This document shows, one piece after another, positions 1-5,890 of a stretch of 11,299 nt of DNA (its first letter is position 1; every line of letters starts with the position of its first letter). Source of the stretch: Rhodococcus_G sp042754225 (GTDB taxonomy: Bacteria; Actinomycetota; Actinomycetes; Mycobacteriales; Mycobacteriaceae); assembly GCF_042754225.1 (NCBI RefSeq), contig NZ_JBHZAH010000144.1, positions 1 to 11,299 on the forward strand, written 5' to 3'. Under the pieces are notes generated by a model. It ran no database searches, was not told where the DNA came from, and saw nothing but the letters and a program-made list of their open reading frames with translations. A program made the translations under genes and the position numbers.

Positions 1-23
1 GCGTAGCGAAGTGCACGGTTCAT
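1..23 (-). CDS. 5' end of an unidentified gene (truncated by window edge)
   Basis: An ATG on the minus strand at 23 begins a reading frame (M-N-R-A-L-R-Y) that runs off the left edge. Its ATG overlaps the TGA of the upstream SDR gene in an ATGA arrangement, the usual sign of translational coupling. A good Shine-Dalgarno sequence, GAGGA, lies 7 nt upstream (complement of 31-35). The start is therefore credible even though only seven codons are visible. The product cannot be named. It is probably co-transcribed with the SDR and hence likely under the KstR2 operator at 826-839. Confidence 0.55.
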
Positions 24-814
24 GTCGGATTCCTCACTGATGGGCCAATGAGCTGGTGGATGACCTTCTTTGAGGAATACGGGCTCTGGCCAGTGATGAA
101 GCCGGCCTTCTCGCTCGCCAGGAAGCAGACCGCTTCGGCGATGTCCGACGCGGAGCCGAATCGCTGCAGCGGGATCCGACTCATCGCGACCGCCTGTGCG
201 CGCTCGTCGAGGTCCGAGTTGCCCATCAGTCGCTCGGCCATGCCGTCGGTCAGCATGCCGGGTCCGACGGAGTTGAAGCGGACGCCGAAGCGGCCCTCCT
301 CGGCGGCGAACGCCCGGACCAGCGCCTCGACGGCGCCCTTGGTGCCCGACGACAGTCCGTCGCGGACCGGGAAACGGTCGGTGGCCGCGGTGGTCACCGC
401 GACCACCGAGCCGCGCGTCTGGCGCAGTGCGGGCAGGAAGCCGTGCACGAGCGTGAAGAAGGCGGTGGCCTCGGCACCGAGATGCGCGGAGAAGGTGTCG
501 GGCGAGACCTTCGACAGGTGCACCATCGGGATGTGCGGTCCGGCCGCGTGCACCAGGACCGCAGGCTGTCCGAACTCGGCGGTCAACGACTGCGCCCAGT
601 CCGCGACCTGCCCGGTGTCGGCGAGGTCGACCCGGTCCGCGCGGGCGCGTCCACCGGCGGCCGTGAGCTCTGTGACCAGGGCGTCGGCGCGTTCGGCGTT
701 GGAGTGGTAGGTGATCGCGACGGGCAGTCCGTCGGCGGCGAGACGTCGCGAGATCTCGATGCCGATGCCACCGGAACCGCCGGTGACGACTGCGCAGGGG
801 GATTGGAGGGCCAT
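20..814 (-). CDS. SDR-fold protein lacking the usual catalytic residues
   Basis: A 264-residue member of the short-chain dehydrogenase/reductase superfamily with a Rossmann fold. The nucleotide-binding glycine motif TGGSGGIG is at residues 11-18, and the post-catalytic NSVGPG turn is at 181-186. The NNAG motif reads HAAG (89-92). The active-site Ser position is Thr142, the YxxxK Tyr position is Ser155, and only Lys159 of the catalytic set is kept; the usual Asn position appears to be His111. A normal oxidoreductase mechanism is therefore doubtful. The C-terminus is also unusual: after FITGQS (residues 239-244) the expected VDGG-type ending is replaced by about 20 residues of different composition. 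It starts at ATG 814, 41 bp from divergent kstR2 with a KstR2 box between them, so it is probably a KstR2 target. It does not look like IpdF, which keeps a YxxxK motif. Substrate and function are unknown; a non-catalytic or altered-chemistry role is possible. Confidence 0.85.
   Translation of the reverse strand: MALQSPCAVVTGGSGGIGIEISRRLAADGLPVAITYHSNAERADALVTELTAAGGRARADRVDLADTGQVADWAQSLTAEFGQPAVLVHAAGPHIPMVHLSKVSPDTFSAHLGAEATAFFTLVHGFLPALRQTRGSVVAVTTAATDRFPVRDGLSSGTKGAVEALVRAFAAEEGRFGVRFNSVGPGMLTDGMAERLMGNSDLDERAQAVAMSRIPLQRFGSASDIAEAVCFLASEKAGFITGQSPYSSKKVIHQLIGPSVRNPT
29..78 (-). repeat. 8-bp inverted repeat that could mask a Shine-Dalgarno site
   Basis: ATTCCTCA (29-36) and TGAGGAAT (71-78) are perfect reverse complements separated by 34 nt. 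In the minus-strand transcript the 71-78 arm lies in the last codons of the SDR gene. The 29-36 arm contains the GAGGA ribosome site of the next gene, which starts at 23. Pairing would hide that site until ribosomes translating the SDR gene open it. This is an inference from complementarity only; an 8-bp stem with a long loop can occur by chance. Confidence 0.35.
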
Positions 815-820
815 GCGGAT

Positions 821-845
821 ACCCTAACAAGCGCTTGGTTGATAT
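821..845. promoter_or_regulatory. candidate divergent -10 elements around the KstR2 box
   Basis: On the plus strand TGATAT (840-845) lies 9 nt before the GTG of kstR2. On the minus strand TAGGGT (complement of 821-826) lies 6 nt before the ATG of the SDR. Both fit the actinobacterial TANNNT -10 pattern, and no Shine-Dalgarno sequence precedes either start. This suggests leaderless or nearly leaderless transcripts starting at or next to the start codons. No clear -35 boxes are visible. The KstR2 box sits between and against both -10 elements, where bound repressor would block RNA polymerase. Confidence 0.45.
826..839. promoter_or_regulatory. KstR2 operator (perfect match)
   Basis: AACAAGCGCTTGGT matches the published KstR2 consensus AnCAAGnnCTTGnT at every fixed position. 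It lies in the 40-bp gap between the divergent SDR (start 814) and kstR2 (start 855), so one site can control both directions and give autoregulation of kstR2. Established knowledge: KstR2 binds such sites and is released by HIP-CoA. Confidence 0.92.
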
Positions 846-854
846 CCTGTCGTC

Positions 855-1487
855 GTGACCCCTCCGCCTCGCGCCGTCGAAGAGTCCGCCAACAAGTCCG
901 GCCGTCGAGCCGAACTGCTCGAGTTGGCGGCCTCGCTGTTCGCCGACCGTGGGATGCGCGCGACGACCGTCCGTGACATCGCCGATGCCGCGGGAATCCT
1001 CTCCGGCAGCCTGTACCACCACTTCGACTCGAAGGAGTCGATGGTCGACGAGATCCTCAAGGGCTTCCTCGACGACCTGTTCGGCCGCTACCGTGCGATC
1101 GTGGACGCCGGACTCGGTGCCCGCGCGACCCTCGAGTCGCTGGTCGTCGCGTCCTTCGACTCCATCGACCAGTCGCACGCCGCGGTGGCGATCTACCAGG
1201 ACGAGGCCAAGCACCTCGTCGGCAACGAGCGGTTCACCTACATCACCGAGCGCAATCGGGAGTTCCGCGGCCTGTGGGTCTCGGTACTCGAGTCCGGCAT
1301 CGAGGACGGCAGCTTCCGTCCCGACATCGACGTCGAACTGGTCTACCGCTTCATGCGTGACACCGTGTGGGTGGCGGTCCGATGGTATCGGCCGGGCGGA
1401 CCGATGACCGCCGAGACCGTTGCCAAGCAGTACCTGGCGATCGTGCTCGACGGGCTCGCCAGGCCCCAGTCACGACCGGCTTCCTAA
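855..1487 (+). CDS. kstR2: TetR-family repressor KstR2 of the C/D-ring steroid regulon
   Basis: A 210-residue TetR-family regulator. The N-terminal domain (about residues 17-63) carries the helix-turn-helix, including TVRDIADAAGILSGSLYHHF (38-57), which is nearly identical to what I recall of M. tuberculosis KstR2 (Rv3557c). The ligand-binding domain shares the segments YRFMRDTVWVAVRWYRPGG and KQYLAIVLDG near the C-terminus. Family knowledge: the homodimer represses genes for degradation of the last two steroid rings, and HIP-CoA binding relieves this. GTG 855 is chosen because no other suitable start precedes the DNA-binding domain; there is no visible Shine-Dalgarno, consistent with a leaderless message. 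fadA6 follows after 29 nt on the same strand, as in M. tuberculosis, and the operator at 826-839 implies autoregulation. Confidence 0.95.
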   Translation: MTPPPRAVEESANKSGRRAELLELAASLFADRGMRATTVRDIADAAGILSGSLYHHFDSKESMVDEILKGFLDDLFGRYRAIVDAGLGARATLESLVVASFDSIDQSHAAVAIYQDEAKHLVGNERFTYITERNREFRGLWVSVLESGIEDGSFRPDIDVELVYRFMRDTVWVAVRWYRPGGPMTAETVAKQYLAIVLDGLARPQSRPAS

Positions 1488-1516
1488 GTCTCGACCCGAA
1501 CCGTAGGAGTTATCCC

Positions 1517-2671
1517 ATGCCCGAGGCATACATCGTCGACGCCATCCGCACCCCGATCGGCAAGAAGAACGGTGGCCTGGCCCCCGTTCACCCGATCGAC
1601 CTCGGCGCGCACGTCATCAACGCCGTCGTCGAGCGCACCGGCATCGACCCGTCGGACGTCGACGACGTCATCTTCGGCTGTGTCGACGCGATCGGCGGCC
1701 AGGCCGGCAACATCGCCCGCCTGTCGTGGCTGGCCGCGGGCCTGCCGCAGCACGTGCCCGGTGTGACCGTCGACCGTCAGTGCGGCTCGAGCCAGCAGGC
1801 CATCCAGTTCGGTGCGCAGGCGATCCTGTCCGGCACCGCCGACCTGATCATCGCCGGCGGCGTCCAGAACATGAGCCAGATCCCGATCTCGGCCGCCATG
1901 ATCGTCGGCGACCAGTACGGCTTCTCCACCCCGACCGCCGAGTCCAAGCGCTGGACCGAGCGCTACGGCAACGAGGAGGTCTCGCAGTTCCGCGGTGCCG
2001 AGATGATCGCGGAGAAGTGGGACATCAGCCGCGAGGAGCTCGAGAAGTGGGCCCTGCAGAGCCACGAGCGCGCCAAGGCCGCGATCGCCGAGGGGCGCTT
2101 CGAGAAGGAGATCGTCCCGTTCGGTGACGTCACCACCGACGAGGGCCCGCGCGAGACGAGCCTCGAGAAGATGGCCGGCCTCAACGTGCTGGTCGAGGGT
2201 GGACGCCTGACCGCCGCGGTCGCCAGCCAGATCTCCGACGGCGCCAGCGCGCTGCTGCTCGCCTCGGAGGAGGCCGTCGCCAAGCACGGTCTGAAGCCCC
2301 GCGCCCGGATCCACCACATGAGCGCTCGCGGCGACGACCCGATCTTCATGCTCAGCGCGCCGATCCCGGCCACCCAGCACGCGCTCGCCAAGACCGGACT
2401 GACCATCGACGACATCGACCTGATCGAGATCAACGAGGCCTTCGCGCCCGTCGTGCTCGCCTGGATCAAGGAGATCGGCGCCGACCCGGCGAAGGTCAAT
2501 GTCAACGGCGGCGCGATCGCGCTCGGCCACCCGCTCGGCGCCACCGGCACCAAGCTGATGGCCACCCTGCTCAACGAGCTCGAGCGCACCGGCGGCCGCT
2601 ACGGCCTGCTGACCATCTGCGAGGGTGGCGGCACCGCGAACGTCACGATCATCGAGCGTCTGGGCGAGTAG
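1517..2671 (+). CDS. fadA6: Acetyl-CoA acetyltransferase family thiolase FadA6
   Basis: A 384-residue thiolase of normal family length. The nucleophilic Cys89 lies in VDRQCGSS, His338 in the GHPLGATG motif, and the second catalytic Cys368 in TICEGGG near the C-terminus, so the enzyme looks intact. ATG 1517 is preceded by AGGAG (1505-1509) at a 7-nt spacing. The frame stays open upstream to 1367, but that part overlaps kstR2 and has no thiolase similarity. Family knowledge: FadA6 thiolytically cleaves the 3-oxoacyl-CoA formed when IpdAB opens ring C, releasing acetyl-CoA. It acts in the cytoplasm. Position directly after kstR2, within the same regulon as echA20-ipdABC, supports FadA6 rather than a general beta-oxidation thiolase. 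Confidence 0.93.
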   Translation: MPEAYIVDAIRTPIGKKNGGLAPVHPIDLGAHVINAVVERTGIDPSDVDDVIFGCVDAIGGQAGNIARLSWLAAGLPQHVPGVTVDRQCGSSQQAIQFGAQAILSGTADLIIAGGVQNMSQIPISAAMIVGDQYGFSTPTAESKRWTERYGNEEVSQFRGAEMIAEKWDISREELEKWALQSHERAKAAIAEGRFEKEIVPFGDVTTDEGPRETSLEKMAGLNVLVEGGRLTAAVASQISDGASALLLASEEAVAKHGLKPRARIHHMSARGDDPIFMLSAPIPATQHALAKTGLTIDDIDLIEINEAFAPVVLAWIKEIGADPAKVNVNGGAIALGHPLGATGTKLMATLLNELERTGGRYGLLTICEGGGTANVTIIERLGE

Positions 2672-2686
2672 GCCCCGCACGATCGA

Positions 2687-2719
2687 GGAGGGCATCCCCG
2701 CACGGCGGGGGTGCCCTCC
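2687..2719. terminator. Hairpin terminator between convergent fadA6 and TetR gene
   Basis: A 15-bp stem with one G-T wobble (2687-2701 with 2705-2719) closes on a 3-nt loop, 15 nt after the fadA6 stop. A short T-rich stretch follows (TCGTTT, 2721-2726). The TetR gene on the other strand ends at 2753, so the hairpin can end transcription from both sides. Confidence 0.85.
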
Positions 2720-2752
2720 GTCGTTTGCGGTGGCCGCGACCGCCCCAGGCGC

Positions 2753-3367
2753 CTACTCGACGGTGCCGATCAGCGCGTAGAGCGCGTCGGCGAGGCGCTC
2801 GCACCACGCGTCGGCGTCCTCGTAGCCGTGCGCGAGGCCCCGGATCATGGTGGTGGACACCAGGATGTCGAACACCGTCTCGGCGGTGGTCTCGGCGTTC
2901 GCCCCGGTGGACGGGACGGACTGGAGGATTCGCGCGACCAGCGCTGTGCGCACGGGCTTCTCGGCGCGCTGCACGACGCGCTCGTGCACCCCGTCGTGGT
3001 GGTGGTAGGCCGAGAGCAGGCCCGGAATCGCCGAGCGTGCGGCGGGATGCGCGGTGCGGTCGAGGAACTTGTGGATCCACGCCAGCAGGTCGGCGCGCAG
3101 GTCCTCGGTCGCGGGTGGCAGCGGGACCTCGTCACGATGGATGCCGAAGATCGCGTCCTCGATGATCATTTCGCGGGTGGCCCAGCGCCGGTAGATCGCC
3201 GGCGCGCTGACCTGTGCGCGTCGGGCGATCGCCTGGATGGTGGTCTTCTGGTAGCCGGCCTCGACGAGTAGGTCCACCGTCGCCTGCATGACCGCCAGGT
3301 CGACTTGCGGGTCGCGTGGACGGCCGGGGCCGCTGGCCTCGGCGGGGTGCTCGTGGGACGCCTTCAC
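2753..3367 (-). CDS. TetR/AcrR-family transcriptional regulator
   Basis: A 204-residue protein when started at GTG 3367. After a basic GRPRDP-containing tail, the TetR DNA-binding domain spans about residues 24-72, with the helix-turn-helix around TTIQAIARRAQVSAPAIYRRW (42-62). The rest is a helical ligand-binding domain of unrecognised specificity. The frame is open far upstream into the antisense of the P450 gene, but only this part has the fold. TTG 3379 is an alternative start, and neither start has a convincing Shine-Dalgarno. It lies 71 nt after the P450 stop on the same strand, so it may be co-transcribed with the P450. Its target is not evident: no clear palindrome was found in the 71-nt gap. 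Effector unknown. Confidence 0.85.
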   Translation of the reverse strand: MKASHEHPAEASGPGRPRDPQVDLAVMQATVDLLVEAGYQKTTIQAIARRAQVSAPAIYRRWATREMIIEDAIFGIHRDEVPLPPATEDLRADLLAWIHKFLDRTAHPAARSAIPGLLSAYHHHDGVHERVVQRAEKPVRTALVARILQSVPSTGANAETTAETVFDILVSTTMIRGLAHGYEDADAWCERLADALYALIGTVE

Positions 3368-3438
3368 AAGGGCGGACAATACCGGAGCGAGGTGGCGGCC
3401 AGGCTCGTCCGAGACTCTTCGGTCCGGTTCCGGTCGCC

Positions 3439-4836
3439 TCAGTTCCTGCGGGTGAGCGTGACGTCGAATCGGGTCGGCATCAGCGTCAGCCGCTCCTGCA
3501 CCCGCAGCCGGTAGTTCGGATCGCCGGCGATGTGGTAGCGATGGAGCAGGGTGCCGAGTACGAGAACGGCCTCGTGCAAGGCGAATTGGCGTCCGATGCA
3601 GGCACGCTCGCCGGTACCGAACGGTTTGTAGACGTGGGCGGGCCGGGTCCGGACCTGTTCGGAGAGGAAACGATCGGGGTCGAAGCGGTCCGGATCGGTT
3701 CCCCACACCGGGTTTCGGTGCAGAGCCGGGATCAGTACCAGCATCCAGTCGCCCGCTCGCAACCGGTGACTGCCGAGCAGCGTCGTGTCGTGTACGGCCT
3801 CCCGCGCGTAGGCGGGCGCTGTCGGCCACAGTCGGAGCGACTCGTCGAGGACCCTGCGGACGTACCGCAGTTTCGCGATCTGCTCGTAGGACGGGCGGTG
3901 GTCGCGCTCGGGGCCCCACACCGCGTCGACCTCGGCCTGCGCCTCGGCCAGCACCTCGGGATGGCGGGAGAGGTAGTAGAGCGCGAACGACAGTGCCCCG
4001 GAGGTGGTTTCGTGTCCGGCGACCAGGAAGGTGATGACCTGGTGCCGGATGTTGAGTTCGTCGACGCGGTTCGGGCTGTTCTCCCGTTCGGCGCGCAGCA
4101 TCAGTTCGAGCAGGTCCTCGGACGCGGTCTCGGCGCTGTCCCGTCGGGAGCGGATCACCGCGTCGACCACCTCGGCGAGGTAGGCGACGTCCGCCTCGTG
4201 CCGGGAGTTCCGGCGGGCCATGGGGAGTCGGCCGACGGGGGAGGCCATCAGCTGCGCGTGGGAGAGGGCGCGGACCATCGCCTCGACGAAGGGGTGGGGC
4301 CGGTCGCGCTCGAACGAGTCGAAGGAGTAACTGAAGCCGGTGCGGCCGATGGTCTCGAGCGTCAGCTTGGTCATGTCGGACGAGACATCCACCCGCGCAC
4401 CGGTTTCGATCCGGCGATCCCAATGCCGCGTCAGTTCGCCCGCGACGTCGACCATCGTCTCGTGGTACGAACGCATCGCGCTCTTGGTGAACGCGGGCAT
4501 CAACAGTTCGTGTCCGCGGCGCCAGTTCGGTTCCTCGGTGTAGGCGGTGAACAGTCCGTCGCCAGCGATGCCGCGCAGGGCCGCGACGGCGGGGGCGAGG
4601 TGCTTGCGGAACCGCGACTCGTCGCCGAGTTCGGCGACGATGTCGGGGTCCGAGACGATGACGAAGCGGGTGCCGAGGACCTTCCGTTCGAAGATCGGTC
4701 CGAGCTCGGCCGCGTAGCGCATGGAATCCTGCACGGGCGTGCGTGGATTGACGCCGATCACGTCGCCGAGGAGGGGTAGTCGCCGGCGCGGATGCGGAAT
4801 CTCGAGCTGGCCGGTCGGAATCAGGTCCACGCTCAC
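3439..4836 (-). CDS. Stand-alone cytochrome P450 resembling the CYP102 (BM3) haem domain
   Basis: A 465-residue P450 with all core motifs: I-helix AGHETTSG (273-280) with acid/alcohol pair Glu276-Thr277, K-helix ExxR (Glu332-Arg335), and haem-binding FGTGERACIG with thiolate Cys413. Long stretches (GDGLFTAYT, AGHETTSGALSFALYYLSRH, LRLWPTAPAYA, CIGRQFALHEAVLVLGTLLH) closely resemble the haem domain of CYP102A1 (P450 BM3). The frame stops right after the haem domain, so no fused reductase follows and none is encoded nearby. By alignment from memory Phe96 matches BM3 Phe87, but the carboxylate-anchoring Arg47 and Tyr51 are replaced by Thr56 and Ile60. This suggests a substrate not held as a free fatty acid. 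It starts at GTG 4836 with GGGGAGG 5-6 nt upstream. Divergent to a TetR gene across two operator-like repeats. Inferred role: monooxygenase using separate redox partners; substrate unknown, with the steroid context a hint only. Confidence 0.93.
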   Translation of the reverse strand: MSVDLIPTGQLEIPHPRRRLPLLGDVIGVNPRTPVQDSMRYAAELGPIFERKVLGTRFVIVSDPDIVAELGDESRFRKHLAPAVAALRGIAGDGLFTAYTEEPNWRRGHELLMPAFTKSAMRSYHETMVDVAGELTRHWDRRIETGARVDVSSDMTKLTLETIGRTGFSYSFDSFERDRPHPFVEAMVRALSHAQLMASPVGRLPMARRNSRHEADVAYLAEVVDAVIRSRRDSAETASEDLLELMLRAERENSPNRVDELNIRHQVITFLVAGHETTSGALSFALYYLSRHPEVLAEAQAEVDAVWGPERDHRPSYEQIAKLRYVRRVLDESLRLWPTAPAYAREAVHDTTLLGSHRLRAGDWMLVLIPALHRNPVWGTDPDRFDPDRFLSEQVRTRPAHVYKPFGTGERACIGRQFALHEAVLVLGTLLHRYHIAGDPNYRLRVQERLTLMPTRFDVTLTRRN

Positions 4837-4850
4837 GTCAGCCTCCCCGG

Positions 4851-4870
4851 TACTGAACTCGTGTCTAGTA
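4851..4870. promoter_or_regulatory. Operator-like repeat 1 (TetR-type)
   Basis: TACTGAACTCGTGTCTAGTA differs from repeat 2 (4886-4905) by one base. Both share an imperfect palindrome of the form TACTnnACnCGnGTnnAGTA, centred on CG, as expected for a TetR dimer site. This copy overlaps the predicted transcription start of the P450 gene. Confidence 0.75.
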
Positions 4871-4874
4871 AGGC

Positions 4875-4902
4875 AACCTACCGCTTACTGAACTCGTGTC
4901 AA
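4875..4902 (-). promoter_or_regulatory. Predicted promoter of the P450 gene
   Basis: On the minus strand TTGACA (complement of 4897-4902) is followed after 16 nt by TAGGTT (complement of 4875-4880), a good fit to vegetative actinobacterial promoters. Transcription would start near 4868, giving a leader of about 32 nt that carries the GGGGAGG ribosome site. The -35 lies inside repeat 2 and the start site inside repeat 1. Confidence 0.6.
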
Positions 4903-4905
4903 GTA
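4886..4905. promoter_or_regulatory. Operator-like repeat 2 (TetR-type)
   Basis: TACTGAACTCGTGTCAAGTA is the second copy, starting 35 bp after the first. It covers the -35 of the P450 promoter and ends 13 bp before the start codon of the divergent TetR gene. It also touches a possible TAGTGT -10 element (4904-4909) for that gene. It is thus placed to repress both directions. Confidence 0.75.
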
Positions 4906-4918
4906 GTGTGGGTGGACG

Positions 4919-5545
4919 ATGTCGGAACCACGTCGCCGCCTGGCCCCCGAGCAGCGCCGGATGCAGCTGCTCGACATCGGTGCCCGCCTCTTCGCGGAGC
5001 GCCCGTACGACGAGGTGTGGATCGAAGAGGTCGCGGAACTCGCCGGGGTGTCGCGCGGGCTGATGTACCACTACTTCCCGAACAAGCGGGACTTCTTCGC
5101 GGCGATCGTGCAGCGGGCGGCGGACGCGCTGGTCGAGGCCACGAGGCCCGACCCCGACCTTCCGGTGCGCGACCAGGTGACGGCGGGCCTGGACGCCTAT
5201 CTCGACCACTTCGCGGCGAACGGTCACGGAATCCGCGCGGTCAACCAGGGCGCGCTGTCGGCGGACCCCGGTATCCGCGCTGTCGTCGAGCGCGAGATCG
5301 ACACCCAGCAGCGCCGGATCCTCGACGCGATCGAGGTCGACCCGTCCGAGCGGGAGGTCGCGGCGATGGCCGTGCACGGCTGGCTCGCGTTCGTCAGGGC
5401 AACCTGCCTGGACTGGCTCGATCACCCCGCGGTCCCGGCGGCGGAGTTGCGCGAGCTGTGCCTGCGCACCCTCGCGGGGGCGCTGGCCCCCTATGTCGAC
5501 CTGGGTATCGGCCGGTCCTCGCCGGCGCCGACGATCCGGGGCTAG
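4919..5545 (+). CDS. TetR-family regulator, probable repressor of the divergent P450
   Basis: A 208-residue TetR-family protein. The DNA-binding domain covers about residues 12-60, with helix-turn-helix IEEVAELAGVSRGLMYHYF (35-53) followed by the typical PNKRDFF start of helix 4. The remaining 150 residues form a helical ligand-binding domain of unknown effector. ATG 4919 has only a weak GGTGGA upstream; a TAGTGT element at 4904-4909 would give a nearly leaderless message. The gene is divergent from the P450 with two palindromic repeats in the 82-bp gap, the classic arrangement of a local autoregulated repressor. The DUF2277 gene follows after 9 nt and is likely co-transcribed. That it binds those repeats is inferred from position and symmetry. 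Confidence 0.9.
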   Translation: MSEPRRRLAPEQRRMQLLDIGARLFAERPYDEVWIEEVAELAGVSRGLMYHYFPNKRDFFAAIVQRAADALVEATRPDPDLPVRDQVTAGLDAYLDHFAANGHGIRAVNQGALSADPGIRAVVEREIDTQQRRILDAIEVDPSEREVAAMAVHGWLAFVRATCLDWLDHPAVPAAELRELCLRTLAGALAPYVDLGIGRSSPAPTIRG

Positions 5546-5554
5546 GGTCGGGTC

Positions 5555-5830
5555 ATGTGCCGAAACATCACCGAGCTGCGCGGGCTCGAGCCGGCCGCCA
5601 CGGCGGAGGAGATCGAGGCCGCAGCGCGTCAGTACGTCCGGAAGGTGAGCGGGATCCAGACGCTCTCCGACGCCAACCGGGAGGCCTTCGAGAAGGCGGT
5701 CGAGGAGGTCGCTGCCACCACTGCCGAGCTGCTGGCGGCGCTCCCGCCGCGCAGGCAGCCCCCGCAGACCGTCCCACCTCTGCGCCGCCCGGAGGTCCGT
5801 GCCCGCATCGCCGCCGCCGCAAACGGCTGA
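5555..5830 (+). CDS. DUF2277 family protein
   Basis: A 91-residue small protein beginning MCRNITELRGLEPAAT, with the QYVRKVSG and AFEKAVEEVAATT segments characteristic of the DUF2277 family. The N-terminal MCRNI with its conserved cysteine is the family hallmark. No signal peptide or membrane segment is visible, so it is predicted to be a cytoplasmic helical protein. The C-terminal third is rich in Pro and Arg and probably disordered. Function is unknown for the family. It starts 9 nt after the TetR stop, with a poor ribosome site, so translation may depend on the upstream gene. Its TGA stop lies inside the terminator stem. Confidence 0.85.
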   Translation: MCRNITELRGLEPAATAEEIEAAARQYVRKVSGIQTLSDANREAFEKAVEEVAATTAELLAALPPRRQPPQTVPPLRRPEVRARIAAAANG

Positions 5831-5872
5831 GGGGAACCTTCAACCGGTTGGACCGACTGAAGGTTCCCCTCA
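5828..5872. terminator. Bidirectional hairpin between DUF2277 gene and ipdC
   Basis: A perfect 15-bp inverted repeat, TGAGGGGAACCTTCA (5828-5842) with TGAAGGTTCCCCTCA (5858-5872). Its 15-nt loop can form an inner CGGT/ACCG stem. It separates the converging DUF2277 and ipdC genes (ipdC ends at 5891) and insulates the P450 block from the ipd operon. There is no long T tract on either side. Confidence 0.85.
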
Positions 5873-5890
5873 CCGCGTGGGAGTGTGCGC

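Noticed and set aside
20..95. Frameshift in the last codons of the SDR hiding a normal C-terminus
   Set aside because: Neither other frame encodes a VDGG-like ending before the next gene, so a single frameshift does not explain the odd tail.
20..814. Assignment of the first SDR as IpdF
   Set aside because: IpdF keeps a YxxxK active site and, in M. tuberculosis, lies on the same strand as kstR2; this protein lacks the Tyr and is divergent.
1367..1516. Upstream extension of the fadA6 frame
   Set aside because: It overlaps the end of kstR2; thiolase similarity starts at ATG 1517, which has a good ribosome site.
1484..2695. Long open frame on the minus strand opposite fadA6
   Set aside because: It is the GC-bias shadow of fadA6, with repetitive Asp/Gly/Arg/Val composition and no recognisable domain.
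3368..4423. Upstream extension of the minus-strand TetR frame to 556 residues
   Set aside because: The extra residues lie antisense-frame over the P450 gene and are Arg/Pro-rich; TetR similarity begins just after GTG 3367.
3316..4779. Long plus-strand frame opposite the P450
   Set aside because: The P450 has all family motifs in the other strand; this frame has low-complexity composition and no family features.
4851..4905. KstR2 control of the P450 block
   Set aside because: The repeats lack the CAAG/CTTG half-sites of the KstR2 motif, and no other match was found between 2672 and 5890.
4851..4905. CRISPR or iteron-like array
   Set aside because: Only two copies, in a divergent promoter, with TetR-type symmetry.
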